This document shows, piece by piece, positions 13,790-25,163 of a stretch of 64,000 bases of DNA. Location: NCBI GenBank assembly GCA_029379385.1, contig CM055615.1, forward strand, positions 1,116,001-1,180,000, given 5' to 3'. This DNA comes from Quillaja saponaria (lineage: Eukaryota > Streptophyta > Magnoliopsida > Fabales > Quillajaceae). The position numbers and the translations under genes are program-made. How positions within the stretch are numbered: position 1 is the first letter of the stretch; each line of letters begins with the position of its first letter. The notes under the pieces are model-generated. The model had not been told where the DNA came from and did no database searches. It was given only the letters and a program-made list of their open reading frames with translations.

Positions 13790-14345
13790 ATGCACTATTC
13801 ACAAATCTGGCAGAGTGCCGCCACTTGAGGCCGCGCGTGGAGGTACGTGAGAAGTCCGGCGAGGTGGCGATTTCTACGGGACGACTCGGAAGGTCGGCAC
13901 GGGCAATAAGGATGATCGCCTGGGTTCTTAGGTTGTCGGAATTAGCCTAAAAATGGACTAGAAGAGCAGCTCGCCATGCACCAAATTTGGCGACTTGGTT
14001 GGAGTGGCGCCGCTTGAGGCCGCTCATGGAGGCGCGTGGGAAGTATGATGAGGTGGTGGTTTCTACAGGGCTACCCGGAAGGTTGGTGTCGGCAATAAGG
14101 ATGGTCTCCTGGGTTCTCAGGTCGCCAGAATTAGCTTGAAAATGGACTTAAAGAGCAGCTCGCCATGCACCAAATCTGGCTACCTGGTTGGAGCGCTGTC
14201 ACTTGAGGCCGCGCGTGGGTAGTCTAGTGAGGTGGTGGTTTCGACAGGACGACCTGGAGGGTTGACACCGGCAATGAGAATGGTCGTCTGAGTTCTCAGG
14301 TCTCCGGAATTTGCCTGAAAATTGATGGGAAGAGCAGTTGCCAAA
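13790..14345. repeat. Tandem array, 189-bp unit, nearly three copies, inside the LTR element
   Basis: The word CTTGAGGCCGC recurs at about 13824, 14013 and 14202, spacing 189 bp. Units share GAGGTGG, TTCTAC/GACAGG, GGCAATAAGGATG, CTGGGTTCTCAGG and AGAGCAGCTCGCCATGCACCAAAT. The third copy is incomplete. 189 is a multiple of three and one frame stays open over the first copy (13609-13950), but it closes in the next copy, so coding is unlikely. Confidence 0.88.
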
Positions 14346-14898
14346 AGGTGCTTGGGTGCTCTCTGTTTTGCTTGAGAAACAAGGCGTTCGTGGTGTATCT
14401 TGGAGATGTGGTGAGCTGCGTGGAGGTTAGAAAAAATTCAAATCATATGAATTTTCCACAAACGGCGCCAATGTTAATGTCGGATTTGTCCGAGCTGGAG
14501 ACCTGACGAGGTGGTATCTTCAATGTGTCAGAGCTGGAGACCTGGTGAGGTGGTCTCCTCAATGCCTCCTACACTCATTCTTCGGTAGACCTGCAGGGGT
14601 GGTCCTGGAGACCTGTTAGCACTCCGAAGCTCAAGTCAGTATCTAGAAAGATAAGGGGAGAGCTATAAAAATAAAGTATAGAGAGAATGACCTTTTTTTG
14701 AGAGTATGAGAGCTTGTATTTGTAGGGACTTTGGTGGGCCTGGGCCTATTGGGCTTAAGTTAATATTTGTATTAACAAGATGCATCTTCCCATACCCCTG
14801 AAAAAGGAAGAGACTAGAAAACATGGGCAGCAACACCAAATCAAGAAATGATCATCATATGGGTTGTCTCCATTATGATGGTGATGATGACGTCCCAT

Positions 14899-15713
14899 GT
14901 TCTTCCTTCAACTATTAGACAAAATCAACAGGATGCCATCAATCAAAACACACATTTATAAGACCCCATTTTCCTTAATTAAGCTATTCAAAACAAAACA
15001 AGGTCAAATTGGGTCCATATAGGTTCCTGTTCACAAGTTTCCCCTTTTCCATCAGTGTCACTGTTTCCTTTACATCAAAACAAAAGAGAGAAATGAAATG
15101 AGACAAGGGAAGTATGTGACCTACCAGAGATCAAAATGGACCTAGTAATTCTTATAAGATCTGCAACAAGCAATTCAAAGGGTGCAGGGAGTTTGGGGAT
15201 TGAGACACTCAAATGAATCTAAAATGAACTAAAATGCATTAAGTAGGTAGAGTCAGTAATTCACTTTCCAAATTCCTACTTCCTCTTCCATGCGGTGTGC
15301 TTTTATAATATAATAGTCCAAACAAAAGATGGATGGGCCTATGTCCTTTATGATATTATGTTGCATGACCCCAAATGTGTATCACATTACCACTCTCACT
15401 TTCTAATTTTCTTTGTACTTTTTAATTAATTGAGATGAAAAAGGGTATGTCCTAAATGGGGAAAAGTCAAACGATAACTATTTATGCCTAATTTAATTTA
15501 GTTTCCTCTTCAAACTATATATATATATCAGTGATTTAATTTTCTGAGACAGATAAGACCATAAAAATCAACTTAAAAATGATGAAACTCAAACTAAAAG
15601 GTAAAAATCTTTGTAAATAAAAGAAAAAAAAAATATACTGTAATCTTCTCATGGACAGCCATGCACCAAACAATTAAACAATTCCGTTGGTCATACAAAA
15701 TATTAGAGAGTTA
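14899..15713. other. Upstream region of the split His/Cys-rich gene
   Basis: This holds the former promoter and 5' leader of the minus-strand small gene. A possible leader-intron acceptor (CTAATAG) sits a few bases upstream of its ATG. The rest is AT-rich with a short TATATATATA run near 15520. No other gene is visible. Confidence 0.5.
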
Positions 15714-18700
15714 TGTTAAAACTAAATTTGACCAGGATAGTCATATGCAAAGAGGGTGGTATTTTGAATTTATGAAAACTCTAACGATCAAGTTAGTATC
15801 TTTTCAAAGTATATAAGCTTAAAAGCTATAAACAGTATGAGTAAAAGGAATAACATGTCTTGCCTTTGGGGTTTTAGCCTCCTTATATATAATGTTTTGG
15901 CCAAAAGGATTGTGCCATGTGTCACTGTATTTGAGAGATAGTTATGGAGTCTGTTACAGTTATGATAAGTCATGCTGATGTCTATTGCAATACTAATGGG
16001 ATATTGTTTGTGGCAGTTACAATTTGGATAAGTCTGTTATACTTTGATCCGGCCATGTGGATATTAGAATCTTATATTATCACTAGTCTCCAAAAATGAG
16101 TTTAAGGAACGTAGGGACTTGAACTAGTGGTTGAATAAATCTCGCTTATAATGGGTGCTTAAAAATAAATAGATCATATACTTAGTCGTGTTCTCTGTTT
16201 ACGGGGTGCACTTTTGTGCTAAATTTTTTGAAATTTTTGGTGCTATCACTGGTGTGATGCATTGCTGGTGTGATATTTTTATCATTTGTCTTTTTATCAC
16301 TAGTCTTGACACTATACTGTATTCTACCTTATAACTCATCCCATTTCACTCCACCTTATTACTACTCCATCTTATGATTCCTATATTTTTCAGCGAAAAC
16401 TGATAAATTCAAGCTTGTTATGATAACTATTTATGCACAATTTTTGCTCGTTAATGGGGACTAAAATGCAATTGTATTAAATTTTATTGAAGCAAACAAC
16501 ATACCTTGCGTTGAGCAATATGGGTGAAAACCCGAGACTGTTTATTTATACCGTAGCATTCTAGGTGAAAACCCAAGCCTGTTGATGATGTTTTGGCTTC
16601 GTAGCCACTTGATTTGTCTAGGTGCTGTTTTAGAACACCGATTTTTTAGCCTGTGCTACTAACCCCTAGTGTGAACTATAGGTGTTCTAGCTATGTGTTA
16701 CATCTCCTCGTGCTCTCTCTCTAAGTTGGGTAAAAACCCAGAATCTTTGGCCATTTAGTTACCAAAGGGGCCTGCTGAAAAGTTAGGAGAGCTGAAAAGC
16801 TGCTTATGCCTCTCCACGGGGTCGGGATATTATTATGCTTGGACCATTATAGTCATGAGGGGGAACATATTGGATGCCACTCATCCCAAGTACTATTACT
16901 AGCTAAAAAGTTGTGTATGGGCTCTTTTGAGCTATTTATTATGATAGTGGGTGATAGCTTATTCTGTATTGAGGGCGATAAGCTTATCTTGATTTTGCAC
17001 GAAGATTTTTTTAAAATAAATTTATAATTGTGGCTGAAAAGTCGAACTCAACAAGAAATTTGTTAAATCTGCATATGTAAGAATATTCACCACAATATTG
17101 CTGAAAAGAATAATCAATATTTATTTTTAGAACAATTTGTATAAACTCAGTTTACCGAATGGGTAGGAATATTTTCTTTTTTGTGGCCATCTTTTGTTCT
17201 TAGTATGCTTTATTTTCATGTGCTTACTAAGATTATGCTAAACCAGTTGAAAATATTTATTAAATACCAAATAATAAGCATATAACTCGATCATTAATTA
17301 ACTGAAATTTGAAAATAAATAAGCACTTCTTCTATAGAACTGCATAAATATCAAATACAACTCATTTTTATGGAAAAATAATTCGAGTAGTGAATATCAA
17401 AATCATGCATTTATATATATATATATACACAGATCACCAATCTTTCGTAAGGGAAACAGTTGTAAGGCCCATAAATTTACACAATTTACATGTAAATTTA
17501 TAAAGGCATAAAAGCGGGAGCATATCATATAATAACAAAGAATTAATATTTAATATTTCTACCGAAGTGTAACACAAATAAAAGAATTAAATGGAAGTCA
17601 ATATGTAAATATGGCTGAAGTTGGACTTTAGGATTCAATCCAACAAGTTAACACTTTTGTGCCTCTAAATTGTGATTTATTTGAAACCTTACTTTTGAAT
17701 TTACATTTGAGTTGCAAAATAATGAGCAATCTTGAATTGTGGGTAATAAATAAGACATGCGTATAAGGTTTTCTGGTCTTTTATTCTTTCAATCATCCAC
17801 ACTAATTTATTATGCTTGGGTATCGGCCATGTAACAAACTTTGCATAATATTTTATATACATTGAACTTGAAAGTTTCTAAAATTCACATGCAAGCATGT
17901 GATATAATTTAGATAAATAACATTGAATTGAATTAAGCCGTTATACAATATTATTTGAAGAGATATTAGATTTCTCTTTTATAAGAATTAAATCGCATAA
18001 TTAATTTAATATAAATACGCATTATTTTTCTTTGATTAGCAATTAATCAAATGTGCAGTTATAAAATTAGGCAATTAGATTTAAAACGTAAAAACAAATA
18101 AGTAATTAAGCAATAGAATGTGAATTGAATAGAAAATTACGATACAATGCATAGGCTATTACAGAAATATAATACTAATAATATATTTAAGGCAATCTGC
18201 CTCTTTCTTTTCTTTTTAACGCCTTTAACTTAGGAATTCCTAGGGAATTAAGGTGAAATAAAGTAATAAAACATTTTTGTCTTTTCTTTGATTACGAAAA
18301 AGAGCTACATAAAGCTTGAGAATAAAACAGCTTGGTTTTGATCTATTTTTTATTTTAACGCACCCAGGACTGTTTTCAAACAGAAGATAATTGGTAATTT
18401 GGCCAAGCATATCAGCAGCTTACGAAAATGCGTGGGCGTGCGTGAGAGCACCGATTACGGTGATCATAGTGAAGTAACGACGGGAGGAATGTGACCCGTG
18501 TTTCAGAGGGTACGGTGGCCGGTTGGGTTACCGAAAATTCTAAAAATTTGGCTGGCAGTTTACTGCTTTGGTCTTGTTCTTCTTGGAGAATATCAGAAAC
18601 CCAAATTGTATGGGTTTACATGGATGGCACAAATGTTAAATGTGTCATCCTCCACGTGGCCGATCTCAGTATCTTTCAGAGTGTATAAGCTTAAAAACTA

Positions 18701-18950
18701 TAAATAATATGAGTAAAAGGGAAACATGTCTTACCTTTTGGGTTTTAGCCCATTTATATAGAATGTCGTGACCAATAGGATTGTGCCGTGTGTTAATGGC
18801 AATTATGGAGTCCATTACAGTTGTCATGAGACATAGACATGGGCGTCCGCTACAATAGTACTGGGATATTTATTGTGACACTTATCTGTTATATTTTGAT
18901 CCGACCACGTGTAATAATTTTATTGAATTATTATAATTCCTATATTATCA
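15714..18950 (-). mobile_element. Second non-coding LTR retrotransposon, older relative of the one at 11684
   Basis: Two direct repeats, 15714-16082 and 18634-18950, share long ordered blocks (for example AAACATGTCTT, GGATTGTGCC, TTTGATCC, TATATTATCA). Both start TGTTAAA and end TATCA. The left copy has about 50 extra bases near its start. Flanks AGTTA (15709-15713) and AGTTC (18951-18955) look like a 5-bp target duplication with one change. As in the first element, the minus strand is sense: a purine tract TTTTTGGAGACTAG touches the left LTR, and a decayed primer site (TTTGTGCCATCC) touches the right LTR. The interior shares the purine tract region and the AAATTTGTTAA segment with the first element but has no open gag or pol frame. 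The larger LTR divergence suggests an older insertion. Confidence 0.85.
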
Positions 18951-19124
18951 AGTTCAAAACAGGACTAGTTAGCACAATCATTCTTTTTCCCATCATTAAT
19001 GTATAAGATGATCTAAAGGCCTTATGATAACAGTGTGAAGCTTCATGTGGGAACTAGCACTATACAGATTAAGTATTATTCTCGCTTATCCTCCTCAGTA
19101 TCTACTCCAAGTCCATATACGAGG

Positions 19125-19362
19125 TCAGCTGCAGCCGAAGTCAAACCTTTCATTTTCGTTTTTCACAGCTCCATCCCTACTCACCACCATTACACCACTT
19201 GTCAGAGAGATACCCTCCTCATCAAAGTCATCTCCGTATCCTCTAAGTATGCATACCTACAAAATCCACATATTGTTATAACAATTATTCCCCATGTTAA
19301 AACAGAGATATCAATATAAATACCGTGAGCGGCCAATACAAGTATACAACCAGCACCCACCC
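19125..19362 (-). pseudogene. Unidentified gene fragment, two possible exons
   Basis: On the minus strand, TTTCTTTAG at 19363-19370 could be an acceptor for a short exon 19362-19324 ending at a CACG|GTATTT donor. A second acceptor (TTTTGTAG or the CTTAG ten bases on) opens a frame to TGA at 19125 with an acidic stretch GYGDDFDEEG and then GVMVVSRDGAVKNE. In one frame the first exon would read GVGAGCILVLAAH. The frames that look most protein-like do not join cleanly, and no upstream exons are seen; the next 1.5 kb is retrotransposon. It may be the broken 3' end of a gene. I do not recognise the family. Confidence 0.3.
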
Positions 19363-19494
19363 CTAAAGAAAGAAGAAAAGAAAACATATTTGAAATGCTT
19401 GACAAGTAAGCAGCACTCAGACTCAGTAAACATAGCCTCTTTCAGAAATTGATGTTGGACAACAAAGCAATGGTCAACTGTATTTATTATAAAA

Positions 19495-20994
19495 ATAATA
19501 AGCATTATTTAAGAAGATTTAACTAGCTTGATTTTAGGAATAATTATAATAATTTTAGGAAAGTTCTAGTATGTGTTGTTGATTAAGTCTATTATAGTCT
19601 ATTTAAAGGCCCTTTATGTAGTATGAAGGCATCTTTGTAATTATCAACAAACACTTTGCTTGATTTCTAGTTCTACTGTGCCATATTCTTTTTTTTTCTT
19701 GTAATCAAGGATGCGTAGGGTTTGTCGTGAACAATCTAATTATCAACCACACTTGGTCGCGCATTAGTGATATCAGAGCCAAGGTGACAATTCCAAATGG
19801 AAAACGTCGATGGCAATGACAACAATGGTAGAGTTGGTAGCAACCATTCCATTGATAGTGATCGTGGAGTGTAGGCTCTTTAGGTTGCATTGCATGCTAA
19901 CAAGGCTGCATTAGATGCACAAAGGACGGCATTAGATGCATATGGAACGAGAATGACCCCCGAACTCCGTGAGATTCGTGACATGCTTACCAACTTGGGT
20001 CTTAATGCCAATAGGGTTTGTAAAAATGGTGGGAATAACCGTACTAGAGATGATGCTCACAGCCAACCCATCAACCGACACGGTCTAGGAAATTGTCATA
20101 GGCTACAACCCTATGATGATTTTGAAGTTTGTGAAGATGGTAGGAACAATCATGCCGGAGATTATGCTTGCGGCCAATCCATCAACCGACACAATCCTGC
20201 AAATTATCATATAGGCATGCAAGACCCCAATGCATGATGATTTGAAAAATAAAATTGTATGAAATTTGCATTGACAACTATAGATTTCCCCAGAATCAAA
20301 CTCCAGGTAAGCCATTCCAATTACAAACTCCACCAATCTATGAAAAGATTCACATGAAGAAATCATGGAAGATTTAATTGTTGAAAAATCTTTCAAAATA
20401 GAAGTTATTGAAAAGAACAATGCTTTGTGAGAAGAGTGAAAACAAGTTGGTGATGACATTCTTTCAAAGGAAGATTCCAGTGAGTTTCTTAAAGTGTCTT
20501 TCATAAAGCCCTAAAATCTTGATCAATATCCAAAATTAGAACTTATTGATTTTCCTGGAATTGAGGTATTCACCAAATTGGTAAATTCCTTAATTAAATT
20601 GAAGATTGCAATGGAGTTTTTGAATGCTAAAATCACGGTGGAAAAGATTCAAAAATCTTTCATTTACTCCAACTATCTTTTCTTATGGAATAAACATTAT
20701 TTAAGGAGATTTAAATCACTTGATTTTAGGATAATTAGAGAAATTTTAGGAATAAGTATAATTTTAGGAAAGTTCGGTATATGTTTTACTTGTTGATTAG
20801 GTCTATTATAGTCTATTTAAAGCCCTTTATGTAGTATGAAGGCATCTTTGAAATTATCAATAAACACTTTCCTTGATTTCCTAGTTTTGGTGCGCTAGAT
20901 TCTTTTTTTTTTTTTTTTTTTTTATTGTGACCAAGGTTGTGTAACGTTTGTAGTGAACAATCCTATTATCAACCACGCTCTCGTCCCGCATTAG
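19495..20994 (+). mobile_element. Short LTR element with decayed gag
   Basis: Two direct repeats, about 19495-19767 and 20690-20994, share blocks such as CATTATTTAAG, TCTATTATAGTCTATTTAAAG, TTTATGTAGTATGAAGGCATC and TATCAACCAC, ending GCATTAG. Right after the left copy is TGATATCAGAGCC (19768-19780), one or two changes from the initiator-tRNA primer site TGGTATCAGAGC, so plus is the sense strand. The 0.9 kb interior encodes a gag-like piece (about 19800-20240; ALDAQRTALDAYGTRM, LREIRDMLTNLG) with a stop near 19875, and no pol. The outer left edge and a target duplication could not be fixed. An internal deletion product of a Ty3/gypsy- or TRIM-like element is the likely nature. Confidence 0.75.
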
Positions 20995-21965
20995 AAATAC
21001 ATCCCACGAAATCACCAACTCATAACTAGATTCAATACCATCCCTGGACCCCCTTTTTTTCATTCCAATTATCTTTCCATCAATCTAAAAGAGGTCTTTT
21101 TTATTAAAAATTGCATGCTGTCATTAATTTTATGATTTTGGTTTTAATAAAAACAGGTTCAGATTTGGTCCAATTGAGATAGGTTTGTTAGAGGTCAATT
21201 GGTTTATATGATTAGTTAGTTAAGGCTTAAGCACACCTATTTGTGTATGATGTGGATTGGAGGTAAGTGTAGGCTAAGTGCCTTAATAAATCTTTAATAG
21301 GAAGACTATTAGGGTTTGATAATAAATAAGCTATGTTCTTACCTCTATTGTTAGGTAAATTTTGTTTATCTTCCTTTTTGAAAAATCCTGAAGTTAGGGT
21401 TGAAGTTAATTTTGGGGATTTTAAAGAATTGAACGGGATTTGGTTTGTTTATGTTTTGCCTTTACTGATTAAGATAGAGCCTTTTGAGTTCATCACTGTT
21501 TGAAGAGGTACTTTCTTCTTTAAAAGAGAAAAAGGATTAGCAATAGGAATGACACACTTTTGATTTTCTCTTGTTTTCCAAAAAAAAAAAAAAAAAAGAA
21601 AGAGTTTCCTTCTTCTATTTTAGTAAGAGAAAGCTTTTCTAAACTTTTCCAATTTTCTGGTGTAAAGGTGAGATTTTGTTGCTTTGTTGTGAATAATTCT
21701 GATGCATTTCAACATTATTTATCTGAAATTTTAACTAAATGTCTTAAATCTGTTATTGATGTATTAACGTCTCTGTCATGTACATTAGCTAATGTTTCAA
21801 ATGAAAATGTGAGTTGGTAACATGCTCAAGTACTTGCATTTGAAATATGTTTATATGTTCTACAAATGCTTCCCATTTTAATGCCTTTTCAGCCCTTTAG
21901 GACATTTTGGGATGATATTGATTTATTGTTCTGAAGTCGGTGCTGTTATTTTGGTCCACTACCAT
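20995..21965. other. Intergenic, AT-rich, no gene seen
   Basis: Contains A- and T-runs (for example 21581-21597) and no frame with family likeness. The frame at 21560-21820 has no recognisable domain or splice context. Confidence 0.5.
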
Positions 21966-22384
21966 TAGGGGTGGCAATGAGCCGAGCTAGCTCGTGAACA
22001 GCCCGTGAGCTTACTCGTTAAGAGCTCGGATCAAGCTCGGCTCGTTTTTTAAACGAGCCGATCTTGAGCTTTATTTTAAGCTCGTTTAGTAAAACGAGCC
22101 GAGCTCAATCTTTCCAAAGCTCGGCTCTTGAGCTAGCTCGTTTAATATTATTTAATAATTTTTATTATTATTTATATATATATTTATAATAAATATATTT
22201 ATATACAACAAAACTAACACAAATTGTTACTTGGTTTAGCAGTAAACTGCACAAATTTTCACTAAGAGATCTTGGGTTCGACTCTCCTTGCCTACAAAAT
22301 ATTTTTAGAATTTTCAAAAAAATTTCGCGAGCCCTTAACGAGCCGAGCTGAGCTTTACCAAAGCTCGGCTCGTTGACACCCCTA
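21966..22384. mobile_element. hAT-type miniature transposon (MITE), 419 bp, perfect 8-bp TSD
   Basis: Terminal inverted repeats TAGGGGTGGCAATGAGCCGAGC at the left and its near complement (GCTCGGCTCGTTGACACCCCTA) at the right differ at two or three positions. The 8-bp duplication ACTACCAT flanks the element (21958-21965 and 22385-22392). An 8-bp duplication and the TAGGGGTG-type end are standard for the hAT superfamily. The element has no transposase. Its left part has many GAGCTCGG/CGAGCCGAG words able to fold back on themselves. Inside lies a tract with an A box-like TGGTTTAGCAG (22232-22242) and a B box-like GGTTCGACTCT (22275-22285), described under findings. Confidence 0.93.
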
Positions 22385-22392
22385 ACTACCAT

Positions 22393-23325
22393 CTACCTCT
22401 CACTGCACACTAGTATCAGTGTCTCCTTTTCACACATAAAAATTGCAACCTCCATCTAGTTGTCCCAACGTATTATAGCTATGGCCATTTTCCCATGTTT
22501 TCCTAATGAATTTCTTTCTTTTCTTCTCTTTCACCATTAACTTCAAATTATCTGAGACTCTCCCTTGCAAAGGAAAATTCATCAGTGTATTAATTTCCTA
22601 CCAACAACCACCAGGTTTCAATAGAAACAAATGCAGCACATTTGATTCGGAGTTTATAGGATCATGATTAGCATTCGAATATAAGATTTTAGAATATCCT
22701 TTTGATGTGCTTCACAAAAATTTGCGTTGGTGTGGTCCTTTTCTATTGTATTGTCAGTGTATTCACATTTCTTTGTATGGAGTGATCAAATAAATTTTGT
22801 TTAATGTACAGGACTCACCCTTATGGTCAATGTTTTGTATGTGCTTGGGTTTTACTTTCTTTATGGATATTGCATGGCACATCTGTAGATGTAGTATTTG
22901 TCATTCGACCACGTCAAATGTGCTTTAGGTGCTCCTCAATTGACTCAATTTGAAAAAGTAAGTAGTTCATAATCACAAAATAAAACATGAAGAAAATTGA
23001 CGCATACATTTACAATTGTTGCCACTGATATGAAATACATGATGCCTGTTCAACCAATTAAACCGAAATCTGATTTTTTTCATAATAATGAATTATCATT
23101 AATACATGATAAGCCCTGCATCCATGCTATAAAAGGTTGAAAGCTCATGCTTTTGAAGACTACCATTTCTTTCTTGAGACAAATTTCTCAATTGTGTTAA
23201 ACATTGAAAAAAAGAAAAGAAAAAGAAAAGGTCAAACCTATTTTTCAACAACTATTATACACTAGGTTTTGCCTCTAATTTCTTCATCTATGCTAATACA
23301 AGCCAACCACGTTTGGATCCTCCAA
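22393..23325. other. Intergenic, no gene seen
   Basis: AT-rich sequence with a GAAAAAGAAAAG-type run near 23210-23230. No coding frame with support. Confidence 0.5.
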
Positions 23326-23540
23326 TCACACCGAAGTTTTGACCACCACCCTATTAGTTCCGCCAAGCCCACTCCTAATAAACGTGACACATGCTGCTGT
23401 AGATGTCGCTCTTTGGGAGTTTTCCATTCCAGGCCCTCTTTCTATTTTCCCATCCTGATATGAGTGAGGCACAGTCATTCTGCAACCAGTAATCCACTCG
23501 TCTTGGCTTGAAACATCCACCACTATCTGCTGCAGCTCAT
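23326..23540 (-). other. Candidate exon of an unidentified gene
   Basis: A minus-strand frame starts after a good acceptor (TTTTTATTCCTCAG, ending at 23541) and runs 71 codons to TGA at 23326, reading DELQQIVVDVSSQDEWITGC and further. The composition is protein-like, but I do not recognise the family and find no convincing upstream exon in the next 1.6 kb before the P4-ATPase stop. A donor-like TCG|GTGTGA lies just before the stop, so it could also be an internal exon. It may be a pseudogene remnant. Confidence 0.3.
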
Positions 23541-25163
23541 CTGAGGAATAAAAAATATAATAAGATCAATCACCTAAAAAATTGAGAACTTGAACCGATA
23601 AAAAAAGTAAGCTGGTCCCAACTACAAGAGGCATATGCACAAAAAATTCTGGTCTCCTCATCAAACCCAGTGTTGCAACACATCAATGTATACATAACTG
23701 ATCACAATAAGTTCTCCATTACATTACCTCATAAAATTGACCTTGTTCAGCTGACTCTAAGCTTTCTAGAAGGATACAATCATTTATTACCAAAGAAACA
23801 TTCATAGAACACAATTTGTTTAGACACACCATATAAGTTCTAGAAGGATACTATCATATATTCCCAAAAAGCATTCATAGAACACAATAATTTAGACATG
23901 CCATAGAAACTAACTGATATCCGAGGCCATGTTTTCAATCATTTTATTCTAACCAATGTGTCTATACAGCTGGAAATACACATATAGCCAGGGTAAAACA
24001 CGATCTATTCTTTACGTACAATGCTTAAATTAATAATAGCCTTGATATTCTTCCAAACAGCAATAACCTACAACTAAACTCCAAATTAGAAGTACAAGAG
24101 TTCTAAACTCCAAATTAGAAGTACAAGAGTCCCAAAGACCATTCTGGAAACTTCAATGAAGAAAATTAGGTCTTTATGACAACAAACTTGCCACATCCTT
24201 GAACATTTAGTGGAACTCCCAAACTAACAGATAACTCTGTATAGTCTCCCTTGCTGCACAATGAATTTTAAGGGCTTGAGAAATGGTACACTTCGTATAT
24301 CCAGATAGGACCCCAGTTCTTATTTTATCTCTTAAAGTTTCAACTGAATACCCAAACATTTACTAGTCATTAAAAATTTGGCATTCAAATTTACTCTAAA
24401 GAACGATATTTTCGCAAATCAAGCAACAAAAATTGCAAGGGGAGAATTTGAAAAAGGAATAACAATCCAATCACCTACCAATACCATCACATAAAATAAA
24501 ACATAACTGACAAAGTTTTGAACAAACTTTTCGTTCAAGAGGCATAGCAGTATCTTACAGTCGACAGAAGCAAGAAGAACTATCCGGATAGTAACTAGTT
24601 TAGGATAAGATTACTGTAGTAAGGAAGGGTTGAGTTGCATCAACAACTCATCTGCCAGTTTCAAGAAAAAGTAATCGAAGATAAAAAGGAAAGAAACAAG
24701 AAAATCACACTCATGTTGTAGTTAGAGTTTTATATAAAAGTACCTGATTATAAGAGTAAACAGGTCTTCTGTCCAGATGGATGTATAATTATTTTTAAAT
24801 GCTTCAAATGTTTTGTAAACCAGTATTCAATTAAGGATGTGAATCATAATGACAGTAAGAAAGCCTAGGAGGGTCCCGATATTTATCCATCATATTGAAT
24901 TAGTTAAAAATAATAGTGACGCAAGTTAAAAAGTTAGTCCCAGGCAAGTAATTTACAATAATTGTCATGCTTACATTTATAAACAATGCCATGATAAAGC
25001 TACAATCAGATAACAGGAGGGAGGGAAAACATGCACTTACAGGGTTAACTTTCAACCAACAGCAACAGAAAGCCATGGGTGGATAAACTCAGGGATGCCA
25101 TCTCAACTAACGTTTCTATAGACAAGGGCAACACACATATTAACCGCAACCTTGATGTTTTGA
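23541..25163. other. Downstream flank of the P4-ATPase gene
   Basis: Contains the 3' untranslated region of the minus-strand P4-ATPase near 25163. A 29-bp unit (CTAAACTCCAAATTAGAAGT and on) is tandemly doubled at 24074-24131. No other gene is visible. Confidence 0.5.

Larger units (their letters stand above)
11684..14777 (-). mobile_element. Non-coding LTR retrotransposon (3.1 kb) with perfect TSD
   Basis: Long terminal repeats lie at 11684-11998 (315 bp) and 14472-14777 (306 bp). Each begins TGTTAAT and ends ATTAACA, and they are about 90% identical by eye. The 5-bp target duplication AGATG flanks the element (11679-11683 and 14778-14782). The sense strand is minus: next to the right LTR is a primer-binding-type sequence TGGCGCCGTTTGTGG (about 14456-14470), and next to the left LTR a purine tract TTTTTGGGGGGGA (about 12002-12016). 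The 2.5 kb interior has no gag or pol; it carries two GC-rich tandem arrays and two copies of a GATCTCAA...CACATATGA segment. It is therefore a non-autonomous element of the LARD kind, needing proteins from elsewhere. It interrupts the small gene at 11593-14898. Confidence 0.93.
11593..14898 (-). pseudogene. Small His/Cys-rich protein gene split by an LTR retrotransposon
   Basis: On the minus strand an ATG at 14898 opens a frame of 40 codons plus one base up to the edge of the retrotransposon (14778). After the element, with one of the two CATCT target copies removed, the frame resumes at 11678 and runs to TAA at 11593. The joined frame would have 68 codons. It starts MGRHHHHHNGD, has a Cys-rich middle (WCCCPC, then GRC and ACYP, QCFG) with hydrophobic stretches, and ends with a second His run before the stop. 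The two halves fit exactly in frame with no stop or shift, which is strong evidence for one former gene. As it stands, translation would run out of exon 1 into the retrotransposon. I do not know a function; the His clusters and CCCPC suggest metal binding or membrane attachment, which is inference. The ATG context (GAACATGG) is good, and a TCTAATAG acceptor-like site lies just upstream. Confidence 0.85.

Noticed and set aside
13609..13950. 113-codon open frame in the LTR element
   Set aside because: It lies in the 189-bp tandem array, closes in the next copy, has no family likeness and is on the strand opposite to the element's sense.
11684..14777. The LTR element as a spliceable intron of the small His/Cys-rich gene
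   Set aside because: The element edges have no GT-AG or GC-AG borders at the phase-keeping points; the exact 5-bp duplication shows insertion. A chance splice inside cannot be excluded without RNA.
20103..20504. 133-codon minus-strand frame in the short LTR element
   Set aside because: Antisense to the gag-like frame; the primer site shows plus is the sense strand.
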